This document shows positions 9,919 through 17,682 of a stretch of DNA of 60,876 nt, in pieces. The notes below the pieces were generated by a model. That model searched no databases and was not told the origin of the DNA. It saw only the letters and a program-made list of their open reading frames with translations. Each line of letters begins with the position of its first letter. Position 1 is the first letter of the stretch. The position numbers were made by a program, and so were the translations under genes. This DNA is from Gammaproteobacteria bacterium (lineage in GTDB: Bacteria; Pseudomonadota; Gammaproteobacteria; Nevskiales; Nevskiaceae), in assembly GCA_026398875.1 (NCBI GenBank), contig JAPLSB010000013.1:1-60876 (forward strand). Reading direction: 5' to 3'.

Positions 9919-10578
9919 TCAGCCGGGGCGGACCAGATCGACCAGCTGCTCGGCCGCGCCGTCGCAGGCGGCCGACTGGGTCCGGGCAATCAGCGGAATC
10001 GGCACGATGAACGCCGGCACGTACGACGTGCCGGTGGCGCGTGACGACACCTTGCCGACGCTGGAACGCTGGTTCAGATCCCAGACCTCGGCACGGTAGG
10101 CCGACTCCTTGTCCCACATGCCGAAGCCGAAGCAGCCGGCAAAGCCCGGGCCCACGGCGCACGACAAGCCGCCGGCCGAGCCGGTGGTTTCGCTCTGGCC
10201 ATCGATCCAGATCATGTAGCGCACGCCGGCGGCGCGAATACGGGTCTCGACGCCGGGTTGGTCGAGCAGCTTCGGCAGCGCATCGGCGTTCAGCGGCGCA
10301 GTGCGCGGTTCCAGCCACGGATACAGCGCGTCGACCAGTGCCTGCTCTTCCATCACCGGCAGGCCTTCGCGCTGCAGCACGTTGGCGAGGCAACGGTTGA
10401 AATCGGTCTCGGTCTCGCGGTCACCGTGCTGGCCACGCGACAGGATCACCACCGATTCACCCTTGGCGATGCTGGCAACCCGCGTCGGCGCCTGCCGGTA
10501 CTGCTCGACCTTGGCGCTGACGCAGCCGCCCAGCACGGCGCTGCAGCCGAGATACAGCATCAGCAGTTCACGACGCAT
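9919..10578 (-). CDS. Lipoprotein, last gene of the MotA/VWA operon
   Basis: The 219-residue product has a lipoprotein signal peptide with lipobox LGGC (Cys at about residue 18). I recognise no named family. The body includes a segment with alternating strands that resembles lipoproteins of the LpoB/CsgG-N type (VVILSRG..., a Cys-containing GLSCAVGPGFAGCFGFG region), but this is a loose impression. It overlaps the preceding lipoprotein gene by 11 bases and is the promoter-distal gene of the twelve-gene block. The start at 10578 (MRRELLML) is chosen over 10617 because it opens the signal peptide. Confidence 0.8.
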   Translation of the reverse strand: MRRELLMLYLGCSAVLGGCVSAKVEQYRQAPTRVASIAKGESVVILSRGQHGDRETETDFNRCLANVLQREGLPVMEEQALVDALYPWLEPRTAPLNADALPKLLDQPGVETRIRAAGVRYMIWIDGQSETTGSAGGLSCAVGPGFAGCFGFGMWDKESAYRAEVWDLNQRSSVGKVSSRATGTSYVPAFIVPIPLIARTQSAACDGAAEQLVDLVRPG

Positions 10579-11221
10579 GACGATCTCCTGCTGCGGGTTG
10601 GGGTTCGACGGACGCACTCGGTGACCGTGCGGACGCGGCGTTCAGCAGCGACTTCAACCGCTGCGGGTCGCGCAGCTCCAGCGCCAGCCCGGCGGCGCCA
10701 TCGCGCATCGCCTTGTTCAGCGCTTCGCCCATGCCGTCCTCGGACGAGGCCAGGCTCTTGTCGCGGCGCTTGCCGTAGGCAGCAATCGGCCACTCGGCCA
10801 GCGGCTTGCCGTTGCGGTCGAGCACGGCGACCTTGTACTTGATCCAGGCTTCGAAGAATTCGGTGCGCGACTGCGCTGGTGTCGAGAACTGCACGCTGTC
10901 GATCACCGGCCGAAATACCAGATCCGCGCCGGCCGTGGCATTGCCCTTGAAGTCGGTGAACGCTGCGGCTAGCAGGTTCTTCATCCAGTCGACCGACGCC
11001 GGCCCGATCGACAGCTTCCAGGCCTTGCCGGGCGGCGGCAGCTTTTCCTCGTGCACATAGCTGCTGAACGCGGCATCGACCTGCAGCGCAGCACTCAGCG
11101 CGATCGGCTGCATCACCGGCTTCGGAAACCGCGATGGCGTCTCGACCCGGTTGGGGCCGCAGCCGGTCAGCAGCACCAGCACGGCGAGCGTCGAAACAAT
11201 GCGCTTCAGGGTCCGGTTCAT
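10568..11221 (-). CDS. Lipoprotein of the MotA/VWA operon
   Basis: The 217-residue product begins MNRTLKRIV and has a signal peptide ending in lipobox LTGC (Cys at about 21). The rest is soluble with mixed alpha/beta character and no motif I can name. It overlaps the upstream VWA gene by four bases (ATGA) and the downstream lipoprotein gene by 11, so it is translated as part of the operon. It lies next to a second lipoprotein of similar length, so the pair may act together at the outer membrane. Confidence 0.82.
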   Translation of the reverse strand: MNRTLKRIVSTLAVLVLLTGCGPNRVETPSRFPKPVMQPIALSAALQVDAAFSSYVHEEKLPPPGKAWKLSIGPASVDWMKNLLAAAFTDFKGNATAGADLVFRPVIDSVQFSTPAQSRTEFFEAWIKYKVAVLDRNGKPLAEWPIAAYGKRRDKSLASSEDGMGEALNKAMRDGAAGLALELRDPQRLKSLLNAASARSPSASVEPQPAAGDRHAS

Positions 11222-12213
11222 TGCGAAGTCTGCAGGCCAACAAAAGTGCCGCCGTTCTCTTCGGCGAGGATACGCATCAGGGTCGCAAAGCGGACGCCGC
11301 CCGGCGTCGCGCCGCTGCTGCCGTACTGCGTCGGAAAGCCGATGCCGTGGATGCGCACCTGCGGTCGGCCGCGCGCATCGCGCGGGTTGATCCGGCGCAC
11401 GGTGCGCACAACGTCGTCGATCGACGTGCCGGTGAAGTCGTCGCCGAACACGTAGATGCTGACCTTCTTGTCGGGCGCGGCAAACGTGCGGATCGCCGCT
11501 TCAATGCCTTCGACCGGGCTCGAGTTCGAAAACGGCTGCCAGCCGCGCAGCCGTTCGAGCACCGTCTTCCGCAGGCCGGGCGTGTCGGGAATCCACTGGC
11601 GGGCATAGGTCGAATACATGTACTCGCCTTCGTCGCTCATCACCTGCATGCCCTTGACCTTCGGGTAGGCATTCAGCGCCTCGTTCATCTTCTGAACCAC
11701 GCTCCGCCAGGCGAACTGCTGCATCGAGCCGGAGGTGTCGATGACGAAGATCACGTACTCGCTGTCGACGGGAATGCCGGCCACGGCATCGCTGGCGACG
11801 CGACGCGGCTGTGTGGCCTGCAGTCGGCGCATTTCCTCGGTCAGCGTCTGCCGAGCCGTGGCAAGGCGCTCCTCGATCGTCGTCGCCACCGCCTTTTCCT
11901 CGCGGGCCTCGGTGGTCTTGTCGAGCATCGTGTCGGCCGTCAGCTTCAGGCTGGCCAGTTCGCGCCCGGCGGCGGCCTTGCCTTCGCGAGCTGCAGCGAG
12001 CTGCGCTTCCAGCGCCTCGCGTTCGGCAGCGGTTTCCTCGGCAATCTGCTGCAGCTGCGCTTCGCGGGCGGCGAGGGTGATCGGTGTCTGCTCGGCAATC
12101 ACCGGCTCGGCCGATTTGGTCAGCACCAGCAGGATGATGACTGCGCCAAAGCCGCAGCAGATGCAGTCGAGGAACGACATCCCCGATACCTCGACCTCGC
12201 GGCGGCGGCTCAC
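11218..12213 (-). CDS. Membrane-anchored von Willebrand factor A protein (second of two)
   Basis: The 331-residue protein has a basic N-terminus (MSRRRE), one membrane segment at about residues 13-32 opening with SFLDCICCGFG, a long Ala/Glu/Arg-rich coiled coil (about 45-135) and a C-terminal VWA domain from about 152. The MIDAS motif DTSGS is at 159-163. The predicted topology is N-in with the VWA domain in the periplasm. Asp16 sits at the start of the membrane segment as in ExbD/TolR/MotB. The membrane segment is nearly identical to that of the neighbouring VWA protein. It overlaps both neighbours by four bases. Inference: an ExbD-like partner of the MotA-type subunit encoded upstream in the operon. 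Confidence 0.88.
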   Translation of the reverse strand: MSRRREVEVSGMSFLDCICCGFGAVIILLVLTKSAEPVIAEQTPITLAAREAQLQQIAEETAAEREALEAQLAAAREGKAAAGRELASLKLTADTMLDKTTEAREEKAVATTIEERLATARQTLTEEMRRLQATQPRRVASDAVAGIPVDSEYVIFVIDTSGSMQQFAWRSVVQKMNEALNAYPKVKGMQVMSDEGEYMYSTYARQWIPDTPGLRKTVLERLRGWQPFSNSSPVEGIEAAIRTFAAPDKKVSIYVFGDDFTGTSIDDVVRTVRRINPRDARGRPQVRIHGIGFPTQYGSSGATPGGVRFATLMRILAEENGGTFVGLQTSQ

Positions 12214-13298
12214 GGCCAGTCCTTCGACGGTGCCAGATAGGCGCCGTCGGTCGCCCGCGCCAGCTGCCAGTAGGCACCGGCCGCCTGTGGATCGCCCTCC
12301 ATCGGCAGCAGGATGACGTTGACCGCCGGCCCCCTCGGCACGCGGCGCACCGCCTCGTTGAAGTGCTCCAGCCGCTTGCGGGCGCTGACCGCGCCGGGCT
12401 TGGACGTTGCGCCCTGCGTCGGCAGGCCATCGGTCAGCAGGAAGATCTGGTCGGGCGGGGCGCCGAGCGCTGCCACGGCGCCGAACGCGGCATGCAGGCT
12501 GGTGCCGCCGGACGGCACGATCGCGCGCAGGGCGCGCGCCGCTTCATCGAGCTTCGGCTTGCCGACCGGTTGCCAGCCGGTTCCGGTCACCGGCTTCGCG
12601 GTTTCGCTGAAGGCGATCAGCTGAAACTGGCTGCCGCTCGGCAGCTGCGAGGTCAGCCAGTCGACGGCGGCCAGTGTCCGTTTCCACTTCGGCGCATTGC
12701 GCTGCGTGGCCTCGTCGAGATTGCGGGTGCGGATCGCGTCGAGAATCGTGTACCCGAGCATGCTCGCCGAGGTGTCGACGACGATCGCGATCCGGCTGCC
12801 CTGCACCGACAGTCCGCTGAGGTACTGGCGCGTGCCGTCGCCTGCGATCTCGCGCGAGGCATTGCCCAGCGACGGCGGTGGCGTTTCGGCGGCTTGCGCG
12901 CGCAAAGCCTGCACCTTGGCATCGAGCGCGATCAATTCGGCTTGCAGCTGTTCGAGCCGCGTGCGGCTGGCGTTTTGATTGCCTTCGAGATCCGGCAGCG
13001 CAGCAGTGGCGGCCTGGATCTGCTCGCGCAGTCGCTGCGCTTCGCGGCTGGCGGTCCCGGTCGCATTGATCACCGATTCCAGCGCCGCCTTCAGTTTCAG
13101 CAGCTCCTGCTTGCCATCGAGCACTTCCGCTTCGCTGGCATCGACCTTGGCGATCAGTTCCTCGTTGCCACGTTGCGAGGTCTGCCGGCTCGCGTGGTTG
13201 ACGATCATGAACATCAGGATCACCGCACCGAAACCGCAGCAGATGCAGTCGAGGAACGACAGGCCCTGCTCGGCCGGCATGCGCCGCTTGCGACTCAC
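12210..13298 (-). CDS. Membrane-anchored von Willebrand factor A protein (first of two)
   Basis: The 362-residue protein has the same plan as its neighbour: basic N-terminus (MSRKRR), a membrane segment at about 14-33 with the shared SFLDCICCGFGAVI opening (Asp17), a coiled coil at about 43-138, and a VWA domain from about 168. The MIDAS residues are D175, S177 and S179 (DTSAS), with GGTS and LTDG further on supplying the Thr and Asp positions. The protein is longer than its paralogue in the coiled coil and in the VWA C-terminus. Four-base overlaps link it to the Hsp70-like gene before it and the second VWA gene after it. Confidence 0.88.
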   Translation of the reverse strand: MSRKRRMPAEQGLSFLDCICCGFGAVILMFMIVNHASRQTSQRGNEELIAKVDASEAEVLDGKQELLKLKAALESVINATGTASREAQRLREQIQAATAALPDLEGNQNASRTRLEQLQAELIALDAKVQALRAQAAETPPPSLGNASREIAGDGTRQYLSGLSVQGSRIAIVVDTSASMLGYTILDAIRTRNLDEATQRNAPKWKRTLAAVDWLTSQLPSGSQFQLIAFSETAKPVTGTGWQPVGKPKLDEAARALRAIVPSGGTSLHAAFGAVAALGAPPDQIFLLTDGLPTQGATSKPGAVSARKRLEHFNEAVRRVPRGPAVNVILLPMEGDPQAAGAYWQLARATDGAYLAPSKDWP

Positions 13299-14554
13299 GC
13301 ACGCGACCCCTGCACGTGGATCACGCGGACCGTGCCCTGTGGCGTGTCGAGCAGCTGTCCAACCACCAGCAGCGCATCGCCCGAGCGCAGCCGATAGCCG
13401 TCATTGTCGATCAGCAAGACCAGCCCGAGCACGGTGTGCGGTCCGTTACCGGAGCGCGCAGGCAATGGATGCGCAACGTCACCGACCAGCAGATGGGTCG
13501 GTTGCAGCGTCACCGCAGATGGCAGCGGCGCAGCGGTCGCTGCATCGGCGATGCTGCGGGCCGGCAGCCGGGTCACGAACGGCAGCGCCTCGCCATCGGC
13601 GCGGATGCGGGCGGCGTGCAGCAGTGCGCCCCGAGCCACCGCCAGCGCATCGAGCGCCTGCGGCTGCACGCCGGTGGCTGCCGCAATCGCGTCCGACAGC
13701 CCAGGCACTGCCGCCGCACGGGCACCGAGCAGCACGGTGGTCCGGGCCGGGTCGGTCATCGCGGCGGCAACGCCCGCTGCAAGCCGGCTCGACAGCGCCG
13801 CGAGCGCGCCATTCAGTGCATCCGCCGGCAGGCTGGCGCGGTGGCTGCGCAGCCCGGCCGGCAATTCCAGCGTCACCGCCACGCCGCGGCCAAACTGCGT
13901 CAGCCAGCCCGGCAGCCGGTCGTACAGCGTCTGCTCGGTGGCGGCGCTGTGCAGCGGATCGAAGCGCGTCTGGCGCACGAAGGCTTCGGCGATCACGCCG
14001 GCGCAGGCATCCCAGACCGCAAGCAAACCCGGCTTGGCCAGATCCTCGCCACCGCTGCGGGCAATCTCTGAGCCGGCGCGCATCCGGGTCAGCCACCAGC
14101 GATGCAACTGGACATCGAGGTGCAGCACGGTCGGCTGTACATCGACAGTACTGGCGGCCGCGACAGCGGCATCGACCAGCCCCACCGCGTCGAGCCTGGC
14201 GGCCCGTGCAAGCGCCAGCAGCAGGCTCAGCTGCCCCGAATCGAAGCTCGACGGCACGGCCAGCAGCAGCGCGCCATCGGCACCAGCAGCCTGCAGGCCC
14301 GACAGCTGCGCCCACGCCAGATCGGCATGGCTGCGGGCCTCGCCGAACGGCGCATCGAGCGGTGCCTGATCGAGCTGATACCAGTACCGGAACTGCGCCT
14401 TGCGCGGCAGGGCGCGGAACTGCTGGCGCGCAGGCTCGCCGAACAGCAGCCGGCGACCATCGAGCAGCGCGAAGCCGGGGCTGCCGATCTGCACGCGTTC
14501 GGCATCGGCGACCGTCAGCGCGGCATCGTTGAATTCGAGCACCTGCATGGTCAT
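13295..14554 (-). CDS. Degenerate actin/Hsp70-fold ATPase-like protein
   Basis: The 419-residue product shows the layout of the Hsp70/actin superfamily without its usual phosphate motifs. In order: a short strand near the N-terminus (VLEFNDAALTV), a segment AVPSSFD...QLSLLLALARAA...GLVDAAVAAA that matches the Hsp70 region around VPAxF...A AGL...EPxAAA, a second strand VLHLDVQLH where DxGGGT would be, and a C-terminal VLLGARAAAVPGLSDAI matching the adenosine-site GGSSxxPxxxxxI. A basic or glycine-rich nucleotide loop is not evident, so it may not hydrolyse ATP. No signal peptide is seen, so it should be cytoplasmic. The start at 14554 overlaps the MotA-like stop as ATGA. Function unknown; likely a cytoplasmic regulator of the channel complex. 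Confidence 0.78.
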   Translation of the reverse strand: MTMQVLEFNDAALTVADAERVQIGSPGFALLDGRRLLFGEPARQQFRALPRKAQFRYWYQLDQAPLDAPFGEARSHADLAWAQLSGLQAAGADGALLLAVPSSFDSGQLSLLLALARAARLDAVGLVDAAVAAASTVDVQPTVLHLDVQLHRWWLTRMRAGSEIARSGGEDLAKPGLLAVWDACAGVIAEAFVRQTRFDPLHSAATEQTLYDRLPGWLTQFGRGVAVTLELPAGLRSHRASLPADALNGALAALSSRLAAGVAAAMTDPARTTVLLGARAAAVPGLSDAIAAATGVQPQALDALAVARGALLHAARIRADGEALPFVTRLPARSIADAATAAPLPSAVTLQPTHLLVGDVAHPLPARSGNGPHTVLGLVLLIDNDGYRLRSGDALLVVGQLLDTPQGTVRVIHVQGSRA

Positions 14555-15348
14555 GGCACCTGCAGATGCTGGATCAGCTTGCGCTCGCAATAAGCGCGGG
14601 TGTCGAGTGTCAGCCGCTCCTGGATCAGCTGCAACTGGTAGAGCATGAACATCAGCACGATCGACAGCAGCAGCGCGATCAGGGTCGAGTTGAAGGCCAC
14701 ACCGAGCGCTTCGGTGACACCTGCGATGTCGCCTTCGACCGCCTTGTGCGCCTGCGATAGCGCATCGCCGATGCCACGCACGGTGCCGATGAAGCCGATC
14801 GACGGAATCGCCCAGGCGATGTAGCGGACCATCGACAGTTCGGAGTCGAGGCGGTCGCCTCGGGCATCGCAGACGCTGTCGACCGCCGACGACACGTCCT
14901 GGATGCTGCGCGTCGAACGGAAGCGGCCGAGTGCGGTCAGCAGCGCCTGCGGCAGCAAGCGCTCGCGGTCCTCGGCCGGCAACGCTTCCAGTGCCCGGGC
15001 GTATTGGCGGGCGTCTTCGGGAAGGATGCTCTGGCCTTCCGCGAGTTCCAGCAGATCGGTCTCGAACATCCGCTGCTCGGCCACCGCCAGCTTCGCCTTC
15101 CAGCCCATGATCGCGATGCCCCAGAGCGTCAGGATCACCTCGGCTTCCTGTTCCCAGTCCTTGAGGATCACCCACAGCGACGTTTCGATCACGGCGGCCG
15201 GGTCGGCCTTGATCGCTGCCGCCTGTGCCAGCAGGATCGCGGTCGCGTTCGGCCGCACGACGCCGGCATAGAACGCATGGATCACCACGACGATCAGCAG
15301 CAGCGACAGGACCTGATAGACGAACTCGGCGGGAAAGCTGCGTTTCAT
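14551..15348 (-). CDS. MotA/TolQ/ExbB-type proton channel subunit
   Basis: The 265-residue protein has four predicted membrane segments (about 10-30, 71-88, 176-198, 219-240) with a large cytoplasmic loop between the second and third. The family core is clear: AIPSIGFIGTVRGIG (179-194), containing Thr189 of the GTV motif, and GVAFNSTLIALLLS (216-229) with Ser221/Thr222 at the second channel-lining position. Such proteins form pentamers that energise an ExbD/TolR/MotB-type partner with the proton gradient. No ordinary exbD/tolR gene follows; the two VWA genes with an Asp-bearing membrane segment occupy that role in the operon. Confidence 0.92.
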   Translation of the reverse strand: MKRSFPAEFVYQVLSLLLIVVVIHAFYAGVVRPNATAILLAQAAAIKADPAAVIETSLWVILKDWEQEAEVILTLWGIAIMGWKAKLAVAEQRMFETDLLELAEGQSILPEDARQYARALEALPAEDRERLLPQALLTALGRFRSTRSIQDVSSAVDSVCDARGDRLDSELSMVRYIAWAIPSIGFIGTVRGIGDALSQAHKAVEGDIAGVTEALGVAFNSTLIALLLSIVLMFMLYQLQLIQERLTLDTRAYCERKLIQHLQVP

Positions 15349-15368
15349 GGAGGACTCGGGGTTCGGGA

Positions 15369-15644
15369 TCAGATGTCGCCGGGGAAATCGACAGCCGCAT
15401 CGGCCGACACGTCGACGCTCGGCTTGCTGCCGACCGGTGACGGTGCCGAAGCGGGTGCGGATTCTGTGGCCGGGGCCGGCTGCGCGGCATCGGCCGGAGG
15501 CGGCACGACCGCAGGTGCTGCGTCCTGCGCGGTCACCGCGCGGGCGGCGCCGACCATCACGGCGGCGGTGATGCCGATCAGCACCAGCCGCGCCAGATCG
15601 GCACGCTGCTGACGGCGGAAATTGCGTTTCGGCTTATTCGACAT
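15369..15644 (-). CDS. Small membrane or secreted Pro/Ala-rich protein
   Basis: The 91-residue product has a basic N-terminus (MSNKPKRNFRRQQR), one hydrophobic segment at about 18-36, and a tail rich in Pro, Ala, Ser and Asp. It could be a bitopic membrane protein or be cleaved near the AxA at about 37. No family is recognised. The start at 15644 overlaps the end of the PEGA-FGE gene by 11 bases, and the gene ends 20 bases before the MotA-like gene, so it sits firmly inside the operon. Confidence 0.72.
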   Translation of the reverse strand: MSNKPKRNFRRQQRADLARLVLIGITAAVMVGAARAVTAQDAAPAVVPPPADAAQPAPATESAPASAPSPVGSKPSVDVSADAAVDFPGDI

Positions 15645-17682
15645 AGCGGGCCACCCTGAAGCCAAGATCATCACGCGGCTCGCCGGCGTGGTCGCGCCAG
15701 GCGAGGCGCAATTCGGTGATGCGGCCGTGCCGCCAGCTTGCGCCGCGCACCACATGTTCGGCGCCGCTGGCCGGTCCGAACGGATCGTTCGCAGCGTTCA
15801 GCGACGGCACCAGCGCGCCGTCGTAGCGGTCGTGAACCCATTCGGAAACATTGCCGCCGAGATCGTACAGGCCCGGCGCGATCGCCAGACCCTTGCCGAC
15901 CGGGGCCGTCGCGGCATAGCCATCGTCGTAGCCGTCCAGCACCTGGTTGACCAGGGTGGCGGCCTTCGCATCGGCGAAGTTGCCGCTGTCCGGTGGCGGC
16001 GGCATCGCGTTGCCCCAGGGGTAGCGGCGCGGGGCGCCGTCGCCGTGGAAGCGCGCGGCCCATTCCCATTCGGCTTCGGTTGGCAGTCGGTAGCCGGTGG
16101 TCAGCGGCTGCACGAGGCTGCCATCCGCGTTGTACGCCGCTGGCAGGCCGTCCTTGCCGCTGAGCCAGTTGCAGAACGCCACCGCGTCGTTCCAGCTGAC
16201 CCGAACCGCCGGATGGCCTTCGTTGTCGAGCGAGACCCGCAACACGATGCCGGAGCTGTGGCCGCTGCGGAACTGCCGGTACTGGGCGTTGGTGATTTCG
16301 GTGGTGGCCAGATAGAACGGCCGGGTCAGCCGCACGGCGCGCTGCACCTCGTTGGCCTGTCGGCCCTGATCGCTGCGCGCCGTGCCCATCGTGAAGCTGC
16401 CGGGCGCGATCTTGCGCAGCCTGAGCCCCAGCGTTGCGCTGCTGATCAGCGCTGGATTCGCTGCTGCCTTCAGCTCGGCCTCGCTGCCGAGCACGACATC
16501 AAGCTTCTGGTCGACGCCACGGCGAACCGTGATATCGCTGCCGTATGGCCGGTAGCCGGGCTTGCTGACTTCGATGCGGTGCGTCGTCGCCGATAGTTCC
16601 AGGCGGCCATCGCCGAGCGGCCGGACCTCGCCATCGATGCTCAGGCGTGCATCGGCCGGCGTCAGGCTCAGGCGCAGCACGCCGAGAATCGGCTTCAGGC
16701 TGAGCGCCAGCGTTTTCCGCTCGTCGGCCGCCAGGCTCAGGCTGGCCTCCGCGTTCTCGTGACCGTCACGGCTCAGCAGCAGTTTGTGGGTCGCACCCGG
16801 GCTCAGGTTCAGGCTCAGCGGCGTGCGGCCACGGAATGCGCCGTCGACCGTCACCGAAGCACCCGCTGGCGTGCTCGACAGCTGCACCGTCGCATCGGCC
16901 GATTCGAGCAGCACCTCGGGCAGCGTCTGCGGCTGATTGGCGACCACCAGCACCGGCAGCCGGCGTGGCTTGTAGCCGGGCAGGCGGAATTCCAGCTCGA
17001 CGGCGCCGGCACCGAGTTCCAGCCGGGCCGGTGTGGTGCCCTGCGGCTGGCCGGCAATGCTCACTTCGGCACCGGCGGGCCGCGACGACACGGTGATCGG
17101 CGCCCAGCCCGGCTTCAGCTCGACGCTCAGTTCCTGAAGCTTGCCGAGGCCTTCGATATCGATGTCGATCTGCTGCGGCTGATGACGCGCGGCGCTCAGG
17201 CTCAGCTGATGACGGCCAGCGGGCAATTCCAGTGCCTCCTGCGGCGTGTTGCCGTATGGCTTGCCGTCCACGCTGATCGCGGCGACCGGCGTCGATACCA
17301 GCTTCAGCCGTCCCGGCAGCTTGTCCAGCGTGAACGTGGCTTCGCGGCTGTCGTCGGTCACGACCAGCGCAGCGTCCAGCGGCCGGTAGCCTTCCTTGCG
17401 GGCGTCGATCCGATATTCGCCGCTGCGCAGCAGATGGCGGTTGCCGAGCTTGATCGCGATGCCGCCGGATACATCGAGCGAATCCGGTTCCGGCGTCACG
17501 GTGATCGCGACGGCACGCGCCGTCAGCAGGAACCAGGCGATCGGCAGCAGCACCAGCAGCACCGCCGCGATCACCAGCAGCGCCGGCGATGGCCGCAACG
17601 ATCGACCGGGCTGGCCATTGCTGCCGAAGCTCGGCGGCCGGTATTCGGCCGGCTGGATCACGTCTTCACGGTCGCCACTCAC
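15634..17682 (-). CDS. Membrane-anchored PEGA-repeat protein with C-terminal FGE-sulfatase-like domain
   Basis: The 682-residue protein has a cytoplasmic N-terminus of about 33 residues, one membrane segment (about 34-55), then about five PEGA-type beta repeats to about 410 (recognisable by VxSxPxGAxVxxxGxxxGxTP and LxxGxHxLxLSxxGY). Residues from about 425 to the end form a formylglycine-generating-enzyme (SUMF1) fold: PGSFTMGT, TEITNAQYR, RLPTEAEWEWAAR, YPWG, LGGNVSEWV and HVVRGASW. The catalytic cysteines of true FGE are absent (RGASW rather than a Cys-bearing motif), so this is a binding or structural version. PEGA repeats are usually extracytoplasmic. Overlaps of four and eleven bases join it to its neighbours. 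Confidence 0.88.
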   Translation of the reverse strand: MSGDREDVIQPAEYRPPSFGSNGQPGRSLRPSPALLVIAAVLLVLLPIAWFLLTARAVAITVTPEPDSLDVSGGIAIKLGNRHLLRSGEYRIDARKEGYRPLDAALVVTDDSREATFTLDKLPGRLKLVSTPVAAISVDGKPYGNTPQEALELPAGRHQLSLSAARHQPQQIDIDIEGLGKLQELSVELKPGWAPITVSSRPAGAEVSIAGQPQGTTPARLELGAGAVELEFRLPGYKPRRLPVLVVANQPQTLPEVLLESADATVQLSSTPAGASVTVDGAFRGRTPLSLNLSPGATHKLLLSRDGHENAEASLSLAADERKTLALSLKPILGVLRLSLTPADARLSIDGEVRPLGDGRLELSATTHRIEVSKPGYRPYGSDITVRRGVDQKLDVVLGSEAELKAAANPALISSATLGLRLRKIAPGSFTMGTARSDQGRQANEVQRAVRLTRPFYLATTEITNAQYRQFRSGHSSGIVLRVSLDNEGHPAVRVSWNDAVAFCNWLSGKDGLPAAYNADGSLVQPLTTGYRLPTEAEWEWAARFHGDGAPRRYPWGNAMPPPPDSGNFADAKAATLVNQVLDGYDDGYAATAPVGKGLAIAPGLYDLGGNVSEWVHDRYDGALVPSLNAANDPFGPASGAEHVVRGASWRHGRITELRLAWRDHAGEPRDDLGFRVARYVE

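Noticed and set aside
13298..15490. A single long minus-strand gene including the MotA-like region in another frame
   Set aside because: The frame before 14554 overlaps the MotA-like gene and lacks family character. The ATGA junction at 14551-14554 gives the natural start of the Hsp70-like protein.
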